Below are positions 24,768-34,395 of a stretch of 64,000 nucleotides of DNA, piece after piece. Numbering within the stretch: position 1 is the stretch's first letter; each line of letters starts with the position of its first letter. Under the pieces are notes generated by a model. The model worked only from the letters and a program-made list of their open reading frames with translations, was not told the DNA's origin and searched no databases. The translations under genes were made by a program, and so were the position numbers. Origin of the DNA: Bacillota bacterium (GTDB lineage Bacteria; Bacillota; UBA994; UBA5500); assembly GCA_029781045.1 (NCBI GenBank), contig JAKOXL010000024.1:87210-151209 (forward strand). Direction: 5' to 3'.

Positions 24768-27700
24768 ATGCACATCAAGCGTTTGGAACTTAGGGGTTTT
24801 AAATCGTTTGCCGATAAAACAGAACTCCATCTTGCAGATGGCATCACAGCAGTAGTCGGCCCTAATGGCAGTGGCAAGAGCAACTTGGCAGACGCTATTA
24901 AATGGGTTTTGGGCGAGCAGAGTGTGAAGGCTTTACGGGGTTCCCGGATGGAGGAACTGATCTTTGCTGGAACGAAAACCCGTCGGGGTCTGGGGCTGGC
25001 AGAGGTTAGCCTCGTCTTTGACAATGAAAGTGGCCGTTTTCCGTTGGCTTACAATGAAGTGGCTGTAACACGCCGACTCTTCAAGTCGGGGGAGAGTGAG
25101 TATTATCTCAATCAGAGTAAGTGCCGTTTGCGTGACATACAGGACCTTTTCCTAGACACAGGTATCGGAAAGGATGCCTATTCTTTCATTGGTCAAGGTC
25201 GCATTGACGAGTTGCTTTCAGCTCGGCCCGAGGAACGGCGAGCTATTTTTGAGGAAGTGGCGGGTATAGCCAAGTATAAGGCCCGCAAGCGGGAGACGGA
25301 GAGTAAACTGCAGGATGCGGAGGCAGCCTTAACTCGCATTAATGATCTGTTGGCTGAGCTGGAAAAGGAACGAGAACCTTTGGAACAAGAGGCCCAGCTG
25401 GCCAGGGAATACTTGCGGTTAGAGGCCGAGCTGCGTCATGTGGAACGGGATCTGTTACTCTACGAACTGAATATGGCAACGCGCCGATTGGAGCGAGACC
25501 AGACCCAGCAGGCGGATCTTCAAGACAAGAGTCAGGCGAAGCAGGCTGAGTTGTTAAAGGCGGAAACCGACGAGGAGTCGCTGCGACTCGGGTTAACTAC
25601 CATACAGCAGGATTTAGAGGCTAGCAACCAGTCACTTCTGGCAGCTGTCAGAGAACAGGAAAAGCTGGAGAGTGAGGCCAAGGTTCTGGCCAGTCGCCAG
25701 GAAGATCGCCAGGCCCAACATCAGTTATTGCAGGCCCGTAAGGAGGAGCTTCAGCGTAGTGAACAAGCACTGGTGCAGATGGAGCGATTGGCCCGCCAAG
25801 CTCTAGCGGACATTCGTCAGAGAATAGTTGACAGTGAGTCCAGCCTAGTCCGGTTGAAGGAGCTGCTGAATGAACTGGCTCACACCCGTTATGACGAGGA
25901 ACTGAAAAGGCAAGAGGCTGTCTTACAACAACAGCATACTGCCTATAATGCCACTTTAACGAACCTCAAGCTCTGGCAAGAGAGGGTGGAGCGGCTTCAT
26001 GCCGATTTAGCTGCCGAGCAGAATAGAGTCCAGGATTGGGAAAGAAGCTATCAAGATTTACAGCGAGACATAAAGATTGTCACTGGGCAAAAGCTGGCTA
26101 CTGAGGAAGAGGTGCAGCGGCTGCAGGCTGAGGTAGATGCTGGAGAGAAGGAATGTAGCAAGCTAGCCCAGATCGTGGCCGAATACGAGCATAGTCAGCA
26201 GCAGCTGGCTCAAGAGTTGGCTGTTGCAAGTAGCCGGTTCAATCTGTTGCAGGAAGTGGCCGATGGTTTGGAAGGTTATCAACGAGGTGTACGGGCCCTC
26301 TTGCAAGCTAAGCGCCGGGGCGAGCCGATACTGCAAGGAATTGTAGGGGTAGTAGGAGATTTACTACACGTTGAGCCCCAATTCGCCGTTGCTGTGGAAG
26401 CAGCTTTAGGTGGGAGCATACAGTTCTTGCTGGCTGCGACCGAATCTGATGCTAAGCAGGGAATTGAGTGGCTAAAGCATCACCAGATGGGACGAGCCAC
26501 ATTCTTGCCGTTGGATGTGGTCAAGCCGCGTCAGCGGCGTGCCTTCGAACTGGAAGCAGCGCGTCAAGAAGGTGCTATCGGTTTTGCCTCCGAGCTGGTG
26601 CAATATGATCCTCAGATTGCCAACGCTGTGGGCTACCTTCTAGGACATATTCTTCTAGTTGAGACTCTACCACAGGCTATTGCCATAGCCCGCCGTGCCC
26701 AGCACCAGATCCGCATAGTAACCTTGGAAGGCGATGTTCTTATGCCCGGCGGATCAATGACGGGTGGTAGTCGTCCACAACAAGGTAGTAGTCTTCTGGG
26801 CCGAGGGCAAGAGCTTAAGAATCTGGCAGCTAAGCAGAAAGCTCTGGAACAGCAATTAGCCTTGGCGGCACAAAGGGTGAATGAGGAGCGGGCACGGTTG
26901 AGCGCTTTGCAGGCTGGTGCCTCCAGTAAGAAAGAAGAGCTCGCTAGACAGCAGGAGACATTGCGGCAGTTGGTAGCGCGAGAGGCTGGATTAGCTCGAG
27001 CCTTAGGTGAGCAAGAAGCGCGAATGGCCGAATGCTGGTCAAAGGTCCGGGAGTTAGAGGACCAACTGGCCAACAGCAAAAAGGCTTTAGCGCAAGCGGA
27101 AGAGGAGCTGAGTAGAGTCGGTGGGGCTGTACATGCCCAGGAGCAGCTAATCACCGAACTGCGTGGTAAAGCCAGTGGGCATGGACAGGAGAGGCAAGCT
27201 CTGGAATCCCGTATTCATCAGATTGAGTTAGAATTGGCTACTCTGCGGGAGCAGGAGAGCAGTCGTCAGCGAGAACTGGATTTGAGCCAGGAGCGACTGT
27301 CGGAGGCGCAAGGCTCTTTGCGCCGCCTTCTGACAGAGGAGCAGCAGTTGGTTGCGCAGCTGTTGGCAGGGCAGGAAATGCTGACTACCATAGAGCAGAA
27401 GAAAAAGGCGCAAGAACAGGTGGTAGCCGAGTGTCAAGAGCGTTTGACGCAGATCAGGAGCACCATAGAAACGACCAATCAACAGTTGCAGGCCAACAGG
27501 GATTTGGTGCGTCAGCGACGGGCAGAACTGGAGCAGATCAACCAGCAACTGTATAATGTGGAGCTACGTATCTCGCGTTTAGACGCCGATATTGAGAGTA
27601 TGACTAGACGTTTGGAGCGGGAGTTTGGTGTAACCGATCGTAGCGGTCTGCATTCCACTTTGCAGAGCAGGTCGCAGGGCGAGTCCCGTCGAGATGAACT

Positions 27701-28325
27701 ACAGGAGGAGCTATTGCAGCTGGGCCCGGTGCGCGTCAGTGCTGTGCAAGAACTGGAGCGATTGGCTGAGCGTATTGCCTTCCTGCGGGGCCAGGAGAGC
27801 GACGTACTGGCTTCTCGCCAGTCACTGGTAGATATAATCAAAGAGATAGATCAGATTATGGCCAAACGCTTTGTGGAAAGCTTTGCCCAGATTCGGCGTG
27901 CCTTCTTGCGTATGTTCCATGAGCTCTTCGGTGGTGGTGAAGCAGATTTGCGCTTGACTGACCCCGACGAGCCACTGGAGTCGGGCATTGAGATTATGGC
28001 TCAACCTCCGGGCAAGAATCTGCAGAACATTGATCTCCTCTCCGGTGGAGAGAAGGCGTTGACTGCCATAGCACTGCTTTGTGCCATTCTAGAGGTCAAG
28101 CCTACGCCCTTCTGTTTGCTGGACGAGATTGACGCATCGTTGGATGATGTGAATATTCGACGTCTTATGCGTGTTATCTCACGTCTATCGAAGGACACCC
28201 AGTTTATACTCATCACCCACTCGAAAGAAACTATGTTGGCTGTCGATACCCTGTATGGTGTAACCATGCCCGAGCAAGGAGTTTCCCAACTCATCTCTAT
28301 AGAACTGACTGACCCGGAAAGCTGA
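24768..28325 (+). CDS. smc: chromosome segregation protein SMC
   Basis: ATPase core of bacterial condensin, organising and segregating the chromosome with ScpA and ScpB. 1185 residues: Walker A GPNGSGKS (31-38), long coiled coil to about residue 490, hinge domain around 500-660 (with GGSMTGGS), second coiled coil, then the C-terminal ABC signature LSGGEKALTAIALL and Walker B CLLDEIDASLDD. ATG preceded by AAGGAGGG. ftsY follows after 19 bases. Confidence 0.97.
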   Translation: MHIKRLELRGFKSFADKTELHLADGITAVVGPNGSGKSNLADAIKWVLGEQSVKALRGSRMEELIFAGTKTRRGLGLAEVSLVFDNESGRFPLAYNEVAVTRRLFKSGESEYYLNQSKCRLRDIQDLFLDTGIGKDAYSFIGQGRIDELLSARPEERRAIFEEVAGIAKYKARKRETESKLQDAEAALTRINDLLAELEKEREPLEQEAQLAREYLRLEAELRHVERDLLLYELNMATRRLERDQTQQADLQDKSQAKQAELLKAETDEESLRLGLTTIQQDLEASNQSLLAAVREQEKLESEAKVLASRQEDRQAQHQLLQARKEELQRSEQALVQMERLARQALADIRQRIVDSESSLVRLKELLNELAHTRYDEELKRQEAVLQQQHTAYNATLTNLKLWQERVERLHADLAAEQNRVQDWERSYQDLQRDIKIVTGQKLATEEEVQRLQAEVDAGEKECSKLAQIVAEYEHSQQQLAQELAVASSRFNLLQEVADGLEGYQRGVRALLQAKRRGEPILQGIVGVVGDLLHVEPQFAVAVEAALGGSIQFLLAATESDAKQGIEWLKHHQMGRATFLPLDVVKPRQRRAFELEAARQEGAIGFASELVQYDPQIANAVGYLLGHILLVETLPQAIAIARRAQHQIRIVTLEGDVLMPGGSMTGGSRPQQGSSLLGRGQELKNLAAKQKALEQQLALAAQRVNEERARLSALQAGASSKKEELARQQETLRQLVAREAGLARALGEQEARMAECWSKVRELEDQLANSKKALAQAEEELSRVGGAVHAQEQLITELRGKASGHGQERQALESRIHQIELELATLREQESSRQRELDLSQERLSEAQGSLRRLLTEEQQLVAQLLAGQEMLTTIEQKKKAQEQVVAECQERLTQIRSTIETTNQQLQANRDLVRQRRAELEQINQQLYNVELRISRLDADIESMTRRLEREFGVTDRSGLHSTLQSRSQGESRRDELQEELLQLGPVRVSAVQELERLAERIAFLRGQESDVLASRQSLVDIIKEIDQIMAKRFVESFAQIRRAFLRMFHELFGGGEADLRLTDPDEPLESGIEIMAQPPGKNLQNIDLLSGGEKALTAIALLCAILEVKPTPFCLLDEIDASLDDVNIRRLMRVISRLSKDTQFILITHSKETMLAVDTLYGVTMPEQGVSQLISIELTDPES

Positions 28326-28344
28326 GAGAGGGAGCGTGGAATAC

Positions 28345-29259
28345 ATGAGTTTTTTCAACAAACTGAAGCAAGGATTACATAAGACACGGCAAGGTTTTAT
28401 CGGCAAGATTGAACAGTTAATTACCGGCCGGAAAATCGACGATGAGCTATTTGAAGAGTTGGAGGAACTATTGATCACAAGCGACGTGGGCGTGCGGACA
28501 GCAATGGATTTGGTGGATGAACTGCGGGAGGACGCTAGGCAGCAACGGCTAGTATCGGGGGAAGAGCTACGGGGTTTGCTGCAAGAGAAACTACGCCTCT
28601 TGCTGGGTGAACCTACGCGTCTCAACATTGAAACGGGTCGTCTGAATGTTCTATTAGTAGTCGGTGTGAATGGAGTAGGCAAGACAACTACCATTGCCAA
28701 GTTGGCCAGTCGTTTTAAGCTGGAGGGGCGTAAGGTGATGCTGGCGGCAGGCGATACTTTTAGAGCTGCTGCTGCCGAACAGTTGGAAATTTGGGGTAGA
28801 AGAGTCGGTGTCCCTGTTATACGGCACGATGAAGGAGCAGATCCAGCGGCTGTTGTCTACGATGCCCTGCAATCGGCTAAAGCCCGCGCCATGGATGTAC
28901 TCATTGTGGATACTGCAGGCCGCTTGCATACGAAGAGCAACTTAATGAATGAGTTGCAGAAGGTCGGGAGGGTCGTGGGGCGTGAATGCCCGGGAGCTCC
29001 CCATGAAGTGCTGTTGGTTATAGATGCAACTACGGGGCAAAACGCCGTTGTGCAAGCCGAGCAGTTTGGGCAGAGTGTTTCCCTTACAGGTTTGGTACTA
29101 ACCAAAATGGATGGAACGGCAAAAGGTGGTATCATTTTTGCCATTGCTGACCAGCAGAAGCTGCCTGTGAAGCTCATAGGTGTGGGCGAGCAGTTGGATG
29201 ACCTGCGCGACTTTCAACCTGACGAGTTTGTGGCTGCCCTATTCGCTAAAGAAAACTAG
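28345..29259 (+). CDS. ftsY: signal recognition particle receptor FtsY
   Basis: Membrane-associated GTPase that docks ribosome-SRP complexes at the translocon. NG domain: GVNGVGKTTTIAKLA (G1), DTFRAAAAEQL, DTAGRLHTK (G3), TKMDGTAKGG (G4). 304 residues, with the short N-terminal region usual for Bacillota. ATG 28345 is preferred; GTG 28336 lies too close to the GAGGGAG site. Follows smc as in B. subtilis. Confidence 0.96.
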   Translation: MSFFNKLKQGLHKTRQGFIGKIEQLITGRKIDDELFEELEELLITSDVGVRTAMDLVDELREDARQQRLVSGEELRGLLQEKLRLLLGEPTRLNIETGRLNVLLVVGVNGVGKTTTIAKLASRFKLEGRKVMLAAGDTFRAAAAEQLEIWGRRVGVPVIRHDEGADPAAVVYDALQSAKARAMDVLIVDTAGRLHTKSNLMNELQKVGRVVGRECPGAPHEVLLVIDATTGQNAVVQAEQFGQSVSLTGLVLTKMDGTAKGGIIFAIADQQKLPVKLIGVGEQLDDLRDFQPDEFVAALFAKEN

Positions 29260-29277
29260 GGTGGCAAGGTCTTTTGC

Positions 29278-29306
29278 TTGACAGCGGAGATGGTGGCTGG
29301 TATTAT
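29278..29306 (+). promoter_or_regulatory. sigma-A promoter of the ylxM-ffh-rpsP operon
   Basis: TTGACA, 17 bases, TATTAT, a perfect -35 and a five-of-six -10 at ideal spacing, 33 bases before ylxM. It separates ylxM-ffh from smc-ftsY. Confidence 0.8.
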
Positions 29307-29339
29307 TGTCAAGGTAAATGACTTAACAGGGTGGTAACA

Positions 29340-29672
29340 ATGGAACACTTTGTGCGGGTTTACCAGCTCTATGATTTCTATGGCCATCTTCTCACCGATA
29401 AACAAAAGCAGGCTGTGGAGCTGTATTTCGGCCACGACCTGTCGTTGGGTGAGATTGCAGATGAAATGGGTACTAGCCGTCAAGCTGTTCATGACCTATT
29501 GCGACGTTCCGAGCAAATCCTAGAGGATTATGAAGCCAAATTGGGATTGGCCCAACGCTATGAAAAGCAGCAGCAGTGCATTACTGAAATTGAAGGCTTA
29601 CTTAGACAATTGCAAGATAACGATTCTCGCTGGCAGCGGGTATTTGAGCTATTGGCCGAGGTGCGCGAATAG
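29340..29672 (+). CDS. ylxM: YlxM family helix-turn-helix protein
   Basis: A 110-residue UPF0122/YlxM protein with a sigma-70 region-4-like helix-turn-helix (LSLGEIADEMGTSRQAVHDL, about residues 37-56) and a coiled C-terminal part. Always next to ffh; in some bacteria it stimulates the SRP GTPases. ATG 29340 follows AGGGTGG; GTG 29331 overlaps that site. ffh starts 12 bases downstream. Confidence 0.92.
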   Translation: MEHFVRVYQLYDFYGHLLTDKQKQAVELYFGHDLSLGEIADEMGTSRQAVHDLLRRSEQILEDYEAKLGLAQRYEKQQQCITEIEGLLRQLQDNDSRWQRVFELLAEVRE

Positions 29673-29684
29673 GAGGGAAGCGGC

Positions 29685-31019
29685 GTGGCGTTTTCCGGTT
29701 TAGCGGAAAAACTGCAAGCCACATTTAAGCGCTTGCGGGGAAAGGGAAAACTGACAGAGAAAGATGTGACTGATGCCCTGAGGGAAGTGCGTTTGGCGCT
29801 ACTGGAGGCGGACGTAAATCATCGCGTAGTACGGGATTTTGTGGCTGCCATTAAAGAACGGGCTATAGGCGCCGAAGTAATGGAGAGTATCACCCCCGGT
29901 CAGCAGATAATAAAGATTGTGCATGAGGAGATGATTCAGCTTCTCGGAGGCACCGCAGGCCGTCTGCAAATGGCCAGTAAGCCGCCAACTATTATTATGC
30001 TGGTGGGACTGCAAGGTGCGGGTAAGACCACCACTGCTGGTAAGCTAGCTCTGCACCTGCGCAAGAACGGTCGCAGACCGCTGCTAGTGGCAGGAGACAT
30101 CTATCGACCGGCAGCCATTGATCAGCTGCATGTGGTAGGCAAGCAAGCGGAGGTTCCAGTATTCAGCATGGGCGACAAGTTGAGCCCGGTGCATATTGCC
30201 AAGGCCGGAGTGGAACAGGCCCGGCGTGATGGACGGGATGTAGTGATCATCGACACCGCTGGCCGACTCCATATTGACTGTGAACTGATGCAGGAGCTTA
30301 CCAGTATTAGAGAAGAGATTAAACCCCACGAAGTGTTGTTGGTGGTTGACGCTATGACTGGTCAGGATGCGGTTAATGTGGCTAACGCCTTCAATGAGCA
30401 GCTGGGTATCGATGGTCTCATCATGACTAAACTGGATGGCGATACCCGAGGTGGGGCGGCTCTATCGGTGAAGGCAGTAACAGGTAAGCCCATCAAGTTT
30501 GCTGCCACCGGCGAAAAACTGGATGCCCTTGAGGTATTCCATCCTGATAGAATGGCATCCCGTATTCTTGGTATGGGTGACGTTCTATCCTTGATAGAAA
30601 AGGCGCAAGCTGCCTTTGATGAACAAAAGGCTTTAGAGTTGAGCAAGAAGCTGCGTTCCGCCCAGTTTACTCTGGAAGATTTCTTAGAGCAGTTACAACA
30701 GGTTCGTAACATGGGGCCGTTAGACCAATTGCTAAGTATGATTCCGGGAATGGCACAGGCCAAACAGTTTAAAGATCTACAGCCCGATGAGAAGCAGTTG
30801 AAACAGATAGAGGCCATTATCTATTCGATGACCCCGGAGGAGCGACAGAATCCGGAGATTATTACCGGTAGTCGGAGACGGCGTATTGCTGCTGGTAGCG
30901 GAACCAGCATTCAGAGCGTGAATCGTTTGCTCAAACAGTTTGAGCAGACCCGTAAGATGATGCGACAATTGAGTGATAAGGGTGGCCGTAGGAAGGCCAA
31001 GTTCCCCTTTCCCTTTTAG
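29685..31019 (+). CDS. ffh: signal recognition particle protein Ffh
   Basis: GTPase that binds signal sequences and the SRP RNA. NG domain with GLQGAGKTTTAGKLA, DTAGRLHID and TKLDGDTRGGA; the M domain begins near residue 300 (MGPLDQLLSMIPGM) with the RNA-binding GSRRRRIAAGSG near 400. 444 residues. GTG start behind AGGAGGG. Its RNA partner is not encoded in this window. Confidence 0.97.
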   Translation: MAFSGLAEKLQATFKRLRGKGKLTEKDVTDALREVRLALLEADVNHRVVRDFVAAIKERAIGAEVMESITPGQQIIKIVHEEMIQLLGGTAGRLQMASKPPTIIMLVGLQGAGKTTTAGKLALHLRKNGRRPLLVAGDIYRPAAIDQLHVVGKQAEVPVFSMGDKLSPVHIAKAGVEQARRDGRDVVIIDTAGRLHIDCELMQELTSIREEIKPHEVLLVVDAMTGQDAVNVANAFNEQLGIDGLIMTKLDGDTRGGAALSVKAVTGKPIKFAATGEKLDALEVFHPDRMASRILGMGDVLSLIEKAQAAFDEQKALELSKKLRSAQFTLEDFLEQLQQVRNMGPLDQLLSMIPGMAQAKQFKDLQPDEKQLKQIEAIIYSMTPEERQNPEIITGSRRRRIAAGSGTSIQSVNRLLKQFEQTRKMMRQLSDKGGRRKAKFPFPF

Positions 31020-31059
31020 ATAATGTAGTGGCTACCCTTAGAAAGGAGGTGAAAGTAGA

Positions 31060-31305
31060 ATGGCTACCAAGATTCGTTTACGCAGAATGGGTGCTAAGAA
31101 GGCTCCTTTCTATAGAATTATAGTTGCTGATTCCCGTTCGCCGCGGGATGGCCGGTTTATTGAGGAGATCGGCTATTACGATCCGACTACAAACCCGAGC
31201 ACAATCAAAGTTGATAGTGAGAAGGCAGCAGCCTGGCTCAAGCGCGGAGTGCAGATGTCGGATACGGTCCGAAGACTGTTTGTACAGGCCGGGGTTCTTG
31301 AATAG
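31060..31305 (+). CDS. rpsP: 30S ribosomal protein S16
   Basis: An 81-residue S16 beginning with the canonical [20 protein letters not shown] and containing IEEIGYYDP. Part of the small subunit body. ATG preceded by AAAGGAGGTG. Co-transcribed with ffh upstream and khpA downstream. Confidence 0.97.
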   Translation: MATKIRLRRMGAKKAPFYRIIVADSRSPRDGRFIEEIGYYDPTTNPSTIKVDSEKAAAWLKRGVQMSDTVRRLFVQAGVLE

Positions 31306-31324
31306 TTGACTGGGAGGTATGCAC

Positions 31325-31555
31325 ATGCGAGACTTAGTGCTGTTTATCAGTCGCTCATTGGTTGATCACCCCGAAGAAGTAGAGGTCTTTGAAGTAGAGA
31401 GTGAACGTGGCCTGATTCTGCAAGTGAAGGTAGCGCCTGAAGATGTGGGCAAAGTCATCGGTAAACAGGGCCGCATTGCTCAGGCTATCCGGTCTCTGGT
31501 GAAAGCCGCTTCCAGTCATGACTCCAGAAGGATTATGGTTGACATTCTGTCCTAG
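31325..31555 (+). CDS. khpA: KH-domain RNA-binding protein KhpA (YlqC)
   Basis: A 76-residue single KH-domain protein with the GxxG loop in VGKVIGKQGRIAQAIRSLVK. KhpA pairs with KhpB (Jag/EloR) to bind RNA and influence cell elongation and division in Gram-positives. ATG 31325 is 7 bases after GGGAGG; the ATG at 31319 is too close. Standard place between rpsP and ylqD. Confidence 0.94.
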   Translation: MRDLVLFISRSLVDHPEEVEVFEVESERGLILQVKVAPEDVGKVIGKQGRIAQAIRSLVKAASSHDSRRIMVDILS

Positions 31556-31579
31556 GTGGCGGAGTAAGGAGCGAGCGTT

Positions 31580-32008
31580 TTGGCAATAACCATTCGACGT
31601 CCGGTCACCGTTAAAGTCATTGTTACCGCTGACCTGAAGGAGCGTTTGTTGCAGGAGACGCAGCAAGCTGTAGCTCAACTTGATTTGGAGCTAAAGCAAT
31701 TGGAGTTTCAGAGTAAGAGAGTGCTCTCTGACTTTGCAAAACAGGGGCGGGAGGCCTTAACCACTCTCCAGCAGCGCTTGGAGGAGGAGCGCCAACAGCG
31801 ACTTAATGTCAAGCAAGAACTGCTGCAGAGAATGCAAGCTATATCTTCTCTCGAGTTGGGGGAAGAGGTGGTGCATAGTACGGTGGAGGCCGACTGGACA
31901 GTGGAAGTTGGTCAAAGCTGGAGCCAAATACAAGGGGCCGAGATTGTGCTCAAAGATGATATCGTGGTGGAAATCCGTGAGCCCGGAAGATTGACAGAGA
32001 AAGGATAA
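31580..32008 (+). CDS. ylqD: YlqD family protein
   Basis: A 142-residue YlqD (PF11068-type) protein: an N-terminal beta segment (ITIRRPVTVKVIVTA), a charged coiled coil from about residue 20 to 85, and a C-terminal beta-rich piece that may contact RNA or the ribosome. Function unknown. TTG start 8 bases after GGAG. It occupies the usual ylqC-ylqD-rimM position, so a role in ribosome biogenesis is likely but inferred. Confidence 0.88.
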   Translation: MAITIRRPVTVKVIVTADLKERLLQETQQAVAQLDLELKQLEFQSKRVLSDFAKQGREALTTLQQRLEEERQQRLNVKQELLQRMQAISSLELGEEVVHSTVEADWTVEVGQSWSQIQGAEIVLKDDIVVEIREPGRLTEKG

Positions 32009-32013
32009 CGGGT

Positions 32014-32547
32014 ATGTTTGTAACTGTTGGGATCATCAGCGGTACCTTTGGTATCCACGGTGAACTGAAGGTGACGCCGGAGAGTGATCATCCAGAGCGT
32101 CCACAGGCCTTGGTGCAAATGCCGGTTTTTGTTTTGCGCAATGGCATCAGAGAAGCCTACCAGGTGCTCAGTGTGAAACAGCAGCGAACCCACTGGCTCG
32201 TCAGGTTGCAAGGGGTTAATACGCGGGATCAGGCCCAGGCTTTGCTGGGTGGTGAGCTACAAATCCCTGAACACAAAGTGCTTCCCCTACCTGAAGGCGA
32301 ATACTATATATTCCAGATACTCGGCTTACAAGTGGAAACGGAGACCGGGGAGGTTCTAGGTCGGGTAGCGGAAGTATTGCAGCCGGGCGCGAATGATGTC
32401 TATGTGGTGCGTAATGAGCAAGGGCAGGAATTCCTAATACCCGCTATCAAGCAAGTTGTCATGGATATCGACTTGACTGAACAGCGAATGGTGATTCGTC
32501 CGTTACCAGGATTACTGAGCGATGCGGGTGATACGGATGCGTATTGA
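32014..32547 (+). CDS. rimM: ribosome maturation factor RimM
   Basis: Binds S19 and helps assemble the 30S head. N-terminal RimM barrel ([16 protein letters not shown]) and C-terminal PRC-barrel ([20 protein letters not shown], then [16 protein letters not shown]). 177 residues. Overlaps trmD by 11 bases. Confidence 0.95.
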   Translation: MFVTVGIISGTFGIHGELKVTPESDHPERPQALVQMPVFVLRNGIREAYQVLSVKQQRTHWLVRLQGVNTRDQAQALLGGELQIPEHKVLPLPEGEYYIFQILGLQVETETGEVLGRVAEVLQPGANDVYVVRNEQGQEFLIPAIKQVVMDIDLTEQRMVIRPLPGLLSDAGDTDAY

Positions 32548-33304
32548 TATTCTCACCCTGTTCCCCCAGTTTTTTGACAGCATCTTTGCTACCAGCATAT
32601 TGCAAAGGGCTATTGCCAACGGGCAGGTGGTCCTGAATACCGTTGACATTCGTGATTTTGCCTATGATAAGCATCGAGTTGTCGATGATTATCCCTATGG
32701 CGGTGGAGCAGGAATGGTCATGAAGCCCGAACCCATTGCCAGGGCGATCACCGCTGTTAAACAGTCCCAAGGCAAGGTCCGTGTCATTTACATGAGTCCT
32801 CAAGGGCAAGTGTTTAACCAGGGAAAGGCGCTAGAGCTAGCGGCTTTCGACCAGTTGGTGATCCTGTGTGGCCACTATGAGGGTGTAGATGAAAGGGTTA
32901 TTCAGTTGTATGTTGATGAGGAGATCTCAATAGGCGATTTCGTCTTGACAGGCGGAGAGTTGCCGGCAGCGGTTTTGATTGATGCGGTGGTAAGGCTTCT
33001 GCCTGGAGTTCTAGGGTCAGCCGAATCGGCTGCTCAGGATTCCTTCAGCGATGGGCTATTGGAGTATCCTCAGTATACAAGACCGCCCGAATTTGAAGGG
33101 ATACCCGTACCAGAGGTCTTGCTGTCAGGCCATCATGGTCGCATTGCTACTTGGCGGCGCCAGGAATCGCTCCGTCGCACCTGGGAGCGAAGACCTGACC
33201 TGTTGGTCAGGGCATCCCTCTCAACCGCGGATCAGGCTTTCCTCAAACAACTTCAGGGTCGAACGGATTCAAATAGTTGCTGTCAGTTTGATGACCGAGT
33301 ATGA
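32537..33304 (+). CDS. trmD: tRNA (guanine(37)-N(1))-methyltransferase TrmD
   Basis: Knotted SPOUT methyltransferase that makes m1G37 and prevents frameshifting. [14 protein letters not shown] start, [27 protein letters not shown] and [14 protein letters not shown] are diagnostic. 255 residues. ATG 32537 gives the canonical N-terminus; an earlier ATG at 32522 adds five residues. The last dozen residues (rich in Ser/Cys) are unconserved and include the downstream rplS promoter. Confidence 0.96.
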   Translation: MRIDILTLFPQFFDSIFATSILQRAIANGQVVLNTVDIRDFAYDKHRVVDDYPYGGGAGMVMKPEPIARAITAVKQSQGKVRVIYMSPQGQVFNQGKALELAAFDQLVILCGHYEGVDERVIQLYVDEEISIGDFVLTGGELPAAVLIDAVVRLLPGVLGSAESAAQDSFSDGLLEYPQYTRPPEFEGIPVPEVLLSGHHGRIATWRRQESLRRTWERRPDLLVRASLSTADQAFLKQLQGRTDSNSCCQFDDRV

Positions 33305-33310
33305 TATAAT
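33302..33310 (+). promoter_or_regulatory. extended -10 promoter of rplS
   Basis: TGATATAAT, a perfect TATAAT with the TGn extension, 27 bases before the rplS start codon and overlapping the trmD stop. No clear -35. Confidence 0.6.
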
Positions 33311-33336
33311 TTGTCGGCAGGAGGGAGGTTGAGACA

Positions 33337-33684
33337 ATGGATATTCTACAGACCTTAGAGCAGAGCCAGCTACGTACAGATATTCCCGATTTTAAGCCGG
33401 GAGACACTGTGCGTGTTCATGTAAAAGTTGTGGAAGGTTCCCGTGAACGTATACAGGTTTTTGAAGGCATCGTCATTTCCCGTCGAGGTGGCTGTATTCG
33501 GGAGTCCTTCACGGTGCGACGTGTGTCCTATGGCATTGGGGTAGAAAGAGTCTTCCCCTTGCATTCGCCGCGCATTGCTCAGATTGAAGTAGTGCGTCGT
33601 GGCCGTGTGCGTCGTGCAAAGCTCTATTATTTACGTAACCTATCGGGTAAAGCAGCTCGGATTAAAGATGCAGACCGTCGATAG
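33337..33684 (+). CDS. rplS: 50S ribosomal protein L19
   Basis: A 115-residue L19 at the subunit interface: [31 protein letters not shown], and the C-terminal [23 protein letters not shown] behind GGGAGG. Followed by a strong terminator, so it forms its own unit while also reading on from trmD. Confidence 0.97.
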   Translation: MDILQTLEQSQLRTDIPDFKPGDTVRVHVKVVEGSRERIQVFEGIVISRRGGCIRESFTVRRVSYGIGVERVFPLHSPRIAQIEVVRRGRVRRAKLYYLRNLSGKAARIKDADRR

Positions 33685-33693
33685 TGGACAAGC

Positions 33694-33717
33694 AAGGGAC
33701 CGCAACGGTCCCTTTTT
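33694..33717 (+). terminator. terminator after rplS
   Basis: Nine-bp stem AAGGGACCG/CGGTCCCTT with a 3-base loop and a T run. Confidence 0.9.
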
Positions 33718-33769
33718 GCACAGCGGTGGGTAGTGATACAGGTGCTGCTGAAAAGAAGGAGTGGATGGC

Positions 33770-34297
33770 ATGCCCCATTGGCAGGAAGAGCTTAGAGAGT
33801 GGATTAAGGCACTACTTTTGGCGGTTGTCTTGGCGGTGGTATTGAGGACGTTTGTGGTCGATAACTACATCGTCGATGGCGATTCTATGTTGCCTACCCT
33901 GCATGATCAAGAGCGGGTTCTGGTATATAAACTAGGCCAGAAACTGGGTTTGAAGCCACAGCGGGGAGATATCATAGTGTTTCAATACTCTCGCGAGCCC
34001 TGGCGAGACTTTGTCAAGCGGGTAGCTGGCATAGAGGGCGACGAGGTGGAGATTAGAGATGGCAAATTGTTTGTCAATGGCATAGCGCAAAATGAGCCTT
34101 ATCTAAGTGCTCCTATGTTAGGAAGCTATGGACCTCAGGTTGTGCCTCCTGGGACTGTGTTTGTGTTAGGGGATAATCGCAATATTAGCATGGACAGTCG
34201 GGATTCCCAAGTGGATATGGTATCGTTGGAGAGTATTCGCGGTAAGGCATTCCTTGTCTATTGGCCTATTAAGGCCATACGCTTGGTTCATCGCTAG
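33770..34297 (+). CDS. lepB: type I signal peptidase
   Basis: Cleaves signal peptides on the outer face of the membrane. One N-terminal membrane helix (residues about 9-28), catalytic Ser in GDSMLPTL and Lys in DFVKRVAG, and the GDNRNISMDSRD box. 175 residues, the single-helix Gram-positive type. ATG 33770 is 8 bases after AAGGAG; a GTG at 33761 overlaps that site. Between rplS and rbgA as in many Clostridia. Confidence 0.95.
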   Translation: MPHWQEELREWIKALLLAVVLAVVLRTFVVDNYIVDGDSMLPTLHDQERVLVYKLGQKLGLKPQRGDIIVFQYSREPWRDFVKRVAGIEGDEVEIRDGKLFVNGIAQNEPYLSAPMLGSYGPQVVPPGTVFVLGDNRNISMDSRDSQVDMVSLESIRGKAFLVYWPIKAIRLVHR

Positions 34298-34303
34298 AGA
34301 AGG

Positions 34304-34331
34304 GAATCCTACTTGCAGATGGGGAGGTGGT
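34304..34331 (+). repeat. direct repeat copy 1 in the rbgA leader
   Basis: 28 bases from GAATCCTACTTGCAGATG to GGTGGT, identical to the copy at 34365-34392, with a period of 61 bases. It includes a GGGGAGGTGG ribosome-binding site followed by an ATG (34334) that is out of frame with rbgA. Confidence 0.95.
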
Positions 34332-34364
34332 CCATGTCTGCGTGTAACATCGTGCCGTCATCAA

Positions 34365-34392
34365 GAATCCTACTTGCAGATGGGGAGGTGGT
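34365..34392 (+). repeat. direct repeat copy 2, containing the rbgA ribosome-binding site
   Basis: Exact second copy of the 28-base element at 34304. Its GGGGAGGTGG is the ribosome-binding site that serves the rbgA TTG start at 34396. Confidence 0.95.
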
Positions 34393-34395
34393 TCT

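Noticed and set aside
26633-27154. 173-residue antisense ORF inside smc
   Set aside because: Opposite the SMC coiled coil; low-complexity Ser/Cys/Ala translation with no family features.
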